Under the pieces are notes generated by a model. That model ran no database searches, was not told the DNA's origin, and saw nothing but the letters and a program-made list of their open reading frames with translations. Below, one piece after another: positions 5,575 through 10,354 of a stretch of 10,354 nucleotides of DNA (position 1 is its first letter; every line of letters starts with the position of its first letter). The position numbers were made by a program, and so were the translations under genes. This DNA is from CAZYTO01 sp964650405 (GTDB lineage: Bacteria; Acidobacteriota; Thermoanaerobaculia; Gp7-AA8). The stretch is taken from contig CAZYTO010000206.1 of the NCBI GenBank assembly GCA_964650405.1, forward strand, positions 1-10,354, written 5' to 3'.

Positions 5575-6516
5575 GTGTCCGCGCAAGACCCGAATCTCGA
5601 CCTCGGCTTCGGCAGTGTCGTCTCCCGGGAGAGCCGGAAGCGGCTGCTGAACCGCGATGGTACGTTCAATGTCCGGCGGGAAGGGTTGGGCGTGTGGGAC
5701 CGGCTCCCGGGGTACCACTACTTCCTCACCATCTCCTGGCGGCTGTTCCTCACGTACGTCGCGGCGGCCTACATCCTTTCCAACGCGCTCTTCGCCCTGA
5801 TCTACGTGGCCTGCGGGCCGCATACCCTGAGCGGCATCACGACCGAGACGATCGCGGGGCGTTTCGAGCAGGCGTTCTTCTTCAGCGTGCACACGCTGGC
5901 CACGATCGGTTACGGCAACATCGTCCCGGCCACGTTCGCGGCGAACGTCGTGGTCACGGTCGAGTCGCTGGTGGGGCTGATCGGCTTCTCGTTCATCGCC
6001 GGCATCGTCTTCGCCCGTTTCGCCCGCCCCCTGGCCCGCATCGTCTTCAGCCGCAATGCCGTGATCGCTCCCTACGGCAGCATCACCGCCTTCATGTTCC
6101 GGGTCGTCAACCAGAAAGCGAACGAGATCGTGGAGCTCCAGGCCAAGATCATCATGGCCCGCCGGAAGGAGGGGAGGGTCAACGAGCGCGACTTCACCGC
6201 TCTGAAGCTCGAGCGCGACCGCGTGACGTTCTTCCCCCTGACCTGGACGGTCGTTCATCCCATCGACAAGGACAGTCCGCTGTGGGGAATGACCCGGGAG
6301 TCGCTGCAGGGGTGTGACGTCGAGTTCCTCATCCTCATCAACGGGTTCGACGAGACGTTCTCGCAGACCGTCCACACCCGTTCGTCGTACAAGGCCGACG
6401 AGATCGTCTGGGGGGCGAGGTTCCGCAGCACGTTCAATCTGCCGGACGACGACGGCACGATCAGCGTCGACATCCGGAAGCTGGACGACATCGACCGGCT
6501 GGAGCTGCCGGCGTAA
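5575..6516 (+). CDS. Inward-rectifier-type potassium channel (KirBac family)
   Basis: A 313-residue channel subunit that should form a tetrameric K+ pore in the inner membrane with a large cytoplasmic C-terminal domain. An amphipathic slide-helix region (about residues 38-50, LGVWDRLPGYHYF) is followed by TM1 (about 51-78), a pore helix (about 98-109), the selectivity filter TIGYG (110-114) and TM2 (about 122-148), which contains the conserved Glu130 and ends in FARFARP. The Kir cytoplasmic beta-domain starts with FMFRVVNQKANEIVELQAKI (173-192) and includes WTVVHPIDKDSPLWGM (224-239) and DETFSQTVHTRSSY (259-272), all typical of the family. The filter reads TIGYG, as in eukaryotic Kir channels, where many bacterial ones have TVGYG. 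The GTG start at 5575 is forced by an in-frame stop at 5563-5565; there is no good Shine-Dalgarno. Gating ligand unknown; anionic lipids regulate known KirBac proteins. Confidence 0.95.
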   Translation: MSAQDPNLDLGFGSVVSRESRKRLLNRDGTFNVRREGLGVWDRLPGYHYFLTISWRLFLTYVAAAYILSNALFALIYVACGPHTLSGITTETIAGRFEQAFFFSVHTLATIGYGNIVPATFAANVVVTVESLVGLIGFSFIAGIVFARFARPLARIVFSRNAVIAPYGSITAFMFRVVNQKANEIVELQAKIIMARRKEGRVNERDFTALKLERDRVTFFPLTWTVVHPIDKDSPLWGMTRESLQGCDVEFLILINGFDETFSQTVHTRSSYKADEIVWGARFRSTFNLPDDDGTISVDIRKLDDIDRLELPA

Positions 6517-6530
6517 CGGGCGAGCTGGGC

Positions 6531-6573
6531 GGGTATCGGGTAACGGGTATCGGGTCCCGTCACCCGGTACCCG
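6531..6573 (+). repeat. GGGTATC heptamer repeat forming a 12-bp hairpin
   Basis: Four 7-bp units, GGGTATC (6531-6537), GGGTAAC (6538-6544), GGGTATC (6545-6551) and GGGTCCC (6552-6558), begin 15 bp after the channel stop codon. The segment 6544-6555 (CGGGTATCGGGT) pairs with 6562-6573 (ACCCGGTACCCG) over 12 positions, with one G-U in RNA, around the 6-nt loop CCCGUC. It could block exonucleases or pause polymerase at the end of the channel transcript. No T-run follows, so it is not a standard intrinsic terminator. Confidence 0.85.
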
Positions 6574-6579
6574 CCACCG

Positions 6580-6608
6580 CCCCCCGCCCCCGCCTCCCGC
6601 CCCCTCCC
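6580..6608 (-). other. C-rich tract; G-quadruplex-type motif on the minus strand
   Basis: The plus strand reads as runs of C (6580-6585, 6587-6591, 6596-6598, 6600-6604, 6606-6608) split by single G or T. The complement has at least four runs of three or more G with very short loops, a strong quadruplex pattern. It lies about 40 bp before the start of the DUF1549 gene, directly after the hairpin, in the region where its promoter or 5' leader should be, on the template strand for that gene. Confidence 0.6.
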
Positions 6609-6645
6609 TGTAAACGCCCCGTCCCGCCGCCCCGTCCAACCAGCC

Positions 6646-8490
6646 ATGAAATACATCTGGCTCCCACTCGCGCTCGCGCCGGCGCTGCTGTTCGCCGAGG
6701 AGAAAGCGAAGTGCCCCATCGAGTCGATGGCGCTGCGCTCGCCGAGGGAGGCGCAGGTGGCCGTCATCCACGAGCTGTCCATGGCCAGCGAAGCCGTGGC
6801 GTCCTCGAAGCGACGGGCCGTGGCCCCGCCGGCCACGGGCGCCATCAAGCTTCCGGCCGTCAACTTCATCGACAGCGACCTCTTCGCGGCCATGAACAAG
6901 GATGGCATCGTCCCGACGACCCTGGCGGGGGACGAGGAGTTCTACCGGCGCGTCTCGCTGGACCTCACCGGCCAGATTCCCGATGCCGCGGCCGTGACCG
7001 CCTTCGTCAACGACGGGGCGCCGGACAAGCGCTCGAAGAAGATCGACGAGCTCCTGGCCTCCGACGCCTTCAACGACCGCTGGACGATGTGGTTCGGCGA
7101 CCTCGTGCAGAACGTTCAGGCCTCCTCCAGCGTCCGCGAGTTCCCGCAGGGCCGCAACGCCTACTACACGTATATCCACGATTCGATCAAGACCGGCAAG
7201 CCGTACGACCAGATGGTGCGCGACGTCCTCACCGGTACGGGCGACAGCTTCAACAACGGCGCCGGCGACTACTGGGTGCGGCAGATCCAGAACAACGGCC
7301 CGATCCAGGATACGTACGACAACCTCTCCGCACACTCGGGCGAGAAGTTCCTGGGCATGCAGTTCCTCTGTCTCTCCTGCCACAACGGACTCGGGCACCT
7401 CGACCTCATCAACAACTACCTGCATTCGAAGACGCGCTACGACTTCTGGGGGAATGCGGCGTTCTTCTCGCGGACGCGTGCCCAGCGCACAGTCCCCGAC
7501 GCGTCCATGCCGAACGTCTTCAGCTTCAACATCACGGACAACGCCACGGGCTCGTACCAGCTCAACACCACGTCCGGCAACAAGACCCCGCGCGCGCCAT
7601 ACAACGGCCAGAGCACGGTCAATCCGGCCTTCATGCTGACCGGCGAAGGACCGCGCCAGGGTGAGGCCTACCGCACCGCCTACGCGCGCGTCCTCACCGC
7701 GAATCCGCAGTTCGCCCGCGCGGCCGTCAACTACCTCTGGAAGGAGATGTTCGGCCTCGGCATCGTCGACCCGACGAACACCTTCGACCTCAATCGCCTC
7801 GACCCGAACAACCTCCCCAGCAGCTGGACGCTGCAGCCGACCAACGCCCAGCTCCTGAACGACCTGACCAACGAGTTCACCAAGGACGGCTACAGCCTAC
7901 GCATGATCCTGCGGACGATGGCCGTGTCCAGCTCCTACCAGCTCGCCACGGCCTACACGCCCGGCACTTGGAACGAGGCGTGGACGACGTACTTCCCCCG
8001 TCACCTCGCCCACCGGCTGATGGCGGAGGAGATGCTCGACGCCATCACCAAGGCCACCAGCGTCCCGGTGACCTTCAACGTGAACGGCCTCGGCTCGGTG
8101 ACCGCGGCGATGAAGCTCCCCGACACCACCGAGTCCCGCAACAACTCCTACGGCCGCTTCCTCGATGAATTCGGCCGCGGCAACCGCGATGACGTCGGGC
8201 GGACCAACGACACCTCCGTAGCTCAGGCGCTCTCGCTCATGAACGACGGGACCGTGGTCGTGAACCGCGTCCACAAGAACACGGCCAACTCGACGGTGAA
8301 CAAACTGCTCGCCCAGTCGAGCGACGCCGGCACGATCGTCATCCAGCTCTACCTCACCACGCTCTGCCGCCGCCCCACGAGCAGCGAGTGGCAGCAGGGT
8401 GTGACGTACCTGCAGAGCGGGACGCTCTCCCAGAAGACCGAAGACCTGCAGTGGGTGTTGCTCAATTCATTGGAGTTTCAGTTCGATTGA
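6646..8490 (+). CDS. DUF1549/DUF1553 (PSCyt2/PSD1) secreted protein with one CxxCH motif
   Basis: A 614-residue exported protein of the large DUF1549-DUF1553 family common in Planctomycetota, Verrucomicrobiota and Acidobacteriota; no biochemical role is established to my knowledge. The N-terminus is a Sec signal (MKYIWLPLALAPALLFAEE). A linker to about residue 70 is followed by DUF1549 (FYRRVSLDLTGQIPDAAAVTAF, 99-120) with a single heme-c-type motif CLSCH (Cys242, Cys245, His246). DUF1553 covers about 338-614, with FLDEFGRGNRDD (505-516), SVAQALSLMNDG (524-535), LYLTTLCRRPTSSE (568-581) and the ending WVLLNSLEFQFD. The cytochrome domain (PSCyt1) and concanavalin-like domain of larger family members are absent. 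CxxCH suggests covalent heme or a metal or redox site outside the membrane. The DUF1501 partner follows after 156 bp. No Shine-Dalgarno is visible before the ATG. A role with extracellular polymers is only a guess. Confidence 0.92.
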   Translation: MKYIWLPLALAPALLFAEEKAKCPIESMALRSPREAQVAVIHELSMASEAVASSKRRAVAPPATGAIKLPAVNFIDSDLFAAMNKDGIVPTTLAGDEEFYRRVSLDLTGQIPDAAAVTAFVNDGAPDKRSKKIDELLASDAFNDRWTMWFGDLVQNVQASSSVREFPQGRNAYYTYIHDSIKTGKPYDQMVRDVLTGTGDSFNNGAGDYWVRQIQNNGPIQDTYDNLSAHSGEKFLGMQFLCLSCHNGLGHLDLINNYLHSKTRYDFWGNAAFFSRTRAQRTVPDASMPNVFSFNITDNATGSYQLNTTSGNKTPRAPYNGQSTVNPAFMLTGEGPRQGEAYRTAYARVLTANPQFARAAVNYLWKEMFGLGIVDPTNTFDLNRLDPNNLPSSWTLQPTNAQLLNDLTNEFTKDGYSLRMILRTMAVSSSYQLATAYTPGTWNEAWTTYFPRHLAHRLMAEEMLDAITKATSVPVTFNVNGLGSVTAAMKLPDTTESRNNSYGRFLDEFGRGNRDDVGRTNDTSVAQALSLMNDGTVVVNRVHKNTANSTVNKLLAQSSDAGTIVIQLYLTTLCRRPTSSEWQQGVTYLQSGTLSQKTEDLQWVLLNSLEFQFD

Positions 8491-8646
8491 GGAGTCGCTG
8501 ATTCGCGTTATTCGCTGATTCGCTGTTCGCACTCGAGCGGATGCCGCGAATGACGAATCAGCGACAGCGAATAAGCGAATAAGCGATTAAGCGATTAAAC
8601 GAATAAGCGATTAGCGAATCAGCCAACCGCGAACAGCGAGAACGAA
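8491..8646 (+). repeat. Second GCGAATAA-family octamer array, with inverted arms, between the DUF1549 and DUF1501 genes
   Basis: The whole 156-bp spacer is repeat. Right arm units on the plus strand: ACGAATCA (8553-8560), GCGACA (8561-8566), GCGAATAA (8567-8574, 8575-8582), GCGATTAA (8583-8590, 8591-8598), ACGAATAA (8599-8606), GCGATTA (8607-8613), GCGAATCA (8614-8621) and GCGAACA (8629-8635). The left arm (8494-8530) holds the same units in reverse complement: TCGCTGATTCG at 8495-8505 and 8512-8522 is an exact inverted match to 8554-8564. A transcript could form several alternative hairpins. The unit order GCGACA, then octamers, then ACGAATAA echoes the array at 965-1026. Confidence 0.9.
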
Positions 8647-10077
8647 ATGTCCAAACCACGACTGCCGAAATCGAAGATCGAGTGTCCCACCTGTGAGAAG
8701 TCGAGCGGGCTGTCGCTTGGCCCCGGCTTCTCCCGCCGCCGCTTTCTGCAGATTGCCGGGACGGGCATCGTGGCGTCGTACTTCGCGGACGTGCTCAGTC
8801 CGAGGCTGCTGCAGGCGCGCACGGTGGCGCCGAACGTCGCGCTGAAGAACTCGGCTAAGAACTGCATCTTCATCTTCCTCCCCGGCGCGCCCAGCAACAT
8901 CGACACGTGGGATCTGAAGGAAGGGGCATGGACGCCGAGCGACTTCGCGCCGACGTCCTTCCTCAGCAACACGCTTCGTTTCCCGCAGGGGCTGCTGCCC
9001 CAGACCTCGCAGCACCTGAGCGACCTGGTCCTGGTCCGTCCCGGTCTGGCCTGGGCGGCCGTGCACCAGCTCGGGCAGTCGTGGGCGCAGATCGCCCGGA
9101 ATCCGGGTGGCGCCACGGGCGCCATCGCCCCGCACATCGGAGCGGTGGTCTCGCTGGAGGCGCAGGCCTCGCGCGCGTCCGGCGACGTGCTGCCGGGCTT
9201 CATCGCCCTCAACTCGGCCGGCATCCCGGCTTCGGGCTACTTCCCCGCGACCTACGCGCCGTTCCAGGTCGTGCCGGCAGCGACGGGTCTTCCGACCATC
9301 TCCCACCCCGACGGCACGACACGCTTCACCGATCGCTGGAATCTCCTCCATCAGCTGGATGGGAACCGCACCACCGGCGGGCTGGGCAAGAAGACGAGCG
9401 ACATGAACGACTTCTACACGGCGTCGAAGGCGATCATGGACGCGCCGAACATCAACGCACTCTTCAGCTTCACCACGGACGAGCACACGCGGTACGGCAG
9501 CTCGACGTTCGGCGATTCGCTGATCATCGCCCGCAACCTCGTCAACGGCCGGAAGGGGACGCGGTTTGTCCAGGCCACGTTCGGCGGCTGGGACCATCAC
9601 TCCGGCATCTACGACAAGACCGCCGGTGCCGATTCGCTCTACTCCCAGTCCGCGCAGTTCGATCCGGCCTTCGGTGCCCTGATGACGGACCTCAAGTCGA
9701 TGCCCGGCTCGGTGACCGGCAAGACCCTGCTCGATGAAACGCTCGTGGTCATCGTCGCGGAATTCGGCCGCACGGTCGGCGCCCTCAACAACCAGAACGG
9801 CCGCGATCACAACCTGCGCATGACCAGCGTCTGGGCCGGCGGCGGCACACGCGGCGGCCAGGTCATCGGCAAGACCGACGCGACGGGGAACAGCGTGGCC
9901 GAGTACGGCTGGAGCGCGAACCGCGACGTGCGCCCCGAGGATGTGATCTGCACGATCTACTCGGCGCTGGGGATCGACTACACCACCATGCGCACCGACG
10001 ATCCCCTCGGACGCGGTTTCGAATACGTGCCGTTCGCCAAGGACGGAACGTACCAGCCGATTAGCGAGTTGTGGTGA
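8647..10077 (+). CDS. Tat-exported DUF1501 protein (alkaline phosphatase/sulfatase-like fold)
   Basis: A 476-residue DUF1501 protein, the usual genomic partner of DUF1549/DUF1553 proteins. A twin-arginine signal (SRRRFLQIAG, residues 29-38, then a hydrophobic stretch to about 55) predicts export in folded form, fitting a metal- or cofactor-bearing enzyme. The core shows IFIFLPGAPSNIDTWDLK (74-91, Asp86 and Asp89), FGGWDHH (312-318), VVIVAEFGRT (367-376, Glu372) and NGRDHN (384-389, Asp387, His388), then WAGGGTRGGQVIGKTD (396-411). By family analogy these Asp/Glu/His residues would bind metal ions in a phosphatase/sulfatase-like site; the substrate is unknown. A CPTC pair (residues 13-16) precedes the Tat motif and stays cytoplasmic or is removed with the signal. 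The ATG follows directly on the repeat array with only a weak AGCGAG-like ribosome site. The 3' end overlaps a small minus-strand gene by 17 bp. Probably cotranscribed with the DUF1549 gene. Confidence 0.94.
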   Translation: MSKPRLPKSKIECPTCEKSSGLSLGPGFSRRRFLQIAGTGIVASYFADVLSPRLLQARTVAPNVALKNSAKNCIFIFLPGAPSNIDTWDLKEGAWTPSDFAPTSFLSNTLRFPQGLLPQTSQHLSDLVLVRPGLAWAAVHQLGQSWAQIARNPGGATGAIAPHIGAVVSLEAQASRASGDVLPGFIALNSAGIPASGYFPATYAPFQVVPAATGLPTISHPDGTTRFTDRWNLLHQLDGNRTTGGLGKKTSDMNDFYTASKAIMDAPNINALFSFTTDEHTRYGSSTFGDSLIIARNLVNGRKGTRFVQATFGGWDHHSGIYDKTAGADSLYSQSAQFDPAFGALMTDLKSMPGSVTGKTLLDETLVVIVAEFGRTVGALNNQNGRDHNLRMTSVWAGGGTRGGQVIGKTDATGNSVAEYGWSANRDVRPEDVICTIYSALGIDYTTMRTDDPLGRGFEYVPFAKDGTYQPISELW

Positions 10078-10231
10078 TCGGCGGCCGCGGCTCGAGATGA
10101 ACGAGGCGGTCGGCGTTCTCGCGTTCAAGCTGCTTCAAATACTCCAGCAGGGCCGCCATGTCGCCACCGAATTCGGCGTCGAGCTCGCGTCGTGCCTCGC
10201 GCGTTTCTTCGACGATCGGATCGTTTCGCAT
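10061..10231 (-). CDS. Small hypothetical protein (56 aa), second gene of a coupled pair
   Basis: The frame starts MRNDPIVEETREARRELDAE, runs 56 residues and ends PPITTTR. It is acidic/basic-mixed, largely helical in character, with no signal or membrane segment, so it is cytoplasmic. The start is well supported: GGAGG (complement of 10236-10240) lies 4 nt upstream, and its ATG shares one base with the stop of the preceding gene (TGATG), a sign of translational coupling. The pattern of a short N-terminal (D)PIVEE-R-AR helix followed by a hydrophobic helix and a Pro-rich tail resembles small proteins seen beside toxin-antitoxin-like cassettes in soil and cyanobacterial genomes; this is from memory and not a firm assignment. 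Its last 17 bp overlap the end of the DUF1501 gene on the other strand. Confidence 0.7.
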   Translation of the reverse strand: MRNDPIVEETREARRELDAEFGGDMAALLEYLKQLERENADRLVHLEPRPPITTTR

Positions 10232-10350
10232 CAGCCCTCCAACAGCTCCTGCGGTGTGTAACTCAGCGGCGGCTCGTATCCGTGCCGCCGGATCACGGCC
10301 TTGACGCCCCGCCCGGTCAAAGGATTGCCGGTTTGCTTTCGATTCCCCAT
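10231..10350 (-). CDS. Very small ORF (39 aa) or C-terminal end of a gene entering from the right edge
   Basis: From ATG 10350-10348 the frame reads 39 residues, starting MGNRKQTGNPLTGRGVKAVI and ending SYTPQELLEG. It is basic at the start and acidic at the end, with no domain I recognise. It ends in TGATG, overlapping the start of the next gene by one base, and its last codons supply that gene's Shine-Dalgarno. Only 4 bases remain to the window edge and the frame is still open there, so the real start may lie outside. It could be one half of an antitoxin/toxin-like or DNA-binding small protein pair; this is not shown by sequence. Confidence 0.55.
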   Translation of the reverse strand: MGNRKQTGNPLTGRGVKAVIRRHGYEPPLSYTPQELLEG

Positions 10351-10354
10351 GCGC

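Noticed and set aside
6574..6645. Intrinsic terminator after the heptamer hairpin
   Set aside because: The hairpin is followed by a C-rich tract, with no T-run.
5530..7425. 631-residue open frame on the minus strand across the channel and DUF1549 genes
   Set aside because: It runs antisense to two well-recognised genes, has low-complexity Arg/Gly/Val/Asp-rich content typical of frames opposite high-GC codons, and shows no domain.
8491..8646. CRISPR array
   Set aside because: Units are 6-8 bp with no spacers of constant size and no cas genes; it is a short tandem repeat.
8611..10128. 505-residue open frame on the minus strand opposite the DUF1501 gene
   Set aside because: Antisense shadow of a gene with clear Tat and DUF1501 motifs; composition is that of a GC-driven open frame.

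Overview
The window is high-GC bacterial DNA from an organism that is very probably Gram-negative: it has a MacA-type periplasmic adaptor, an exported L,D-transpeptidase and a KirBac-type channel. The pairing of a DUF1549/DUF1553 protein with a Tat-exported DUF1501 protein is typical of Planctomycetota, Verrucomicrobiota and Acidobacteriota. A MacB-type permease without a fused ATPase, plus intergenic spacers filled with 7-8 bp repeats, makes an Acidobacteriota-like soil or sediment lineage my best guess. This is an inference; there is no rRNA or marker gene to fix it.

Layout, left to right. (1) Positions 1-2364, minus strand: a two-gene export unit, MacA-like adaptor then MacB-like permease (cut by the window edge), with an octamer repeat array between them. 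(2) 2540-3226, plus strand: a secreted YkuD_2-type L,D-transpeptidase, divergent from the adaptor. (3) 3227-3563: a gene-free stretch with a G-quadruplex-type motif and an imperfect dyad of CTCCGCGT units ending in seven T. (4) 3564-4754, plus: a secreted protein made of two tandem DUF1566/Lcl-like domains. (5) 4821-5486, minus: a MarC-family membrane protein, convergent with the previous gene. (6) 5575-6516, plus: an inward-rectifier-type potassium channel, divergent from marC, followed by a GGGTATC repeat hairpin and a C-rich tract. (7) 6646-10077, plus: the DUF1549/DUF1553 and DUF1501 pair, separated by a second, inverted copy of the octamer array. (8) 10061-10350, minus: two very small, translationally coupled genes that overlap the 3' end of the DUF1501 gene.

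The genes fall into separate functional units (export pump, envelope enzyme, membrane proteins, secreted protein pair), so this is not one pathway. The two items most open to discovery are the DUF1549/DUF1553-DUF1501 secreted pair, which is widespread but without an established biochemical role as far as I know, and the fact that most spacers carry a different short-period (7-8 bp) repeat, often arranged as a dyad. I do not see a defence system, CRISPR array, insertion sequence, tRNA or rRNA.
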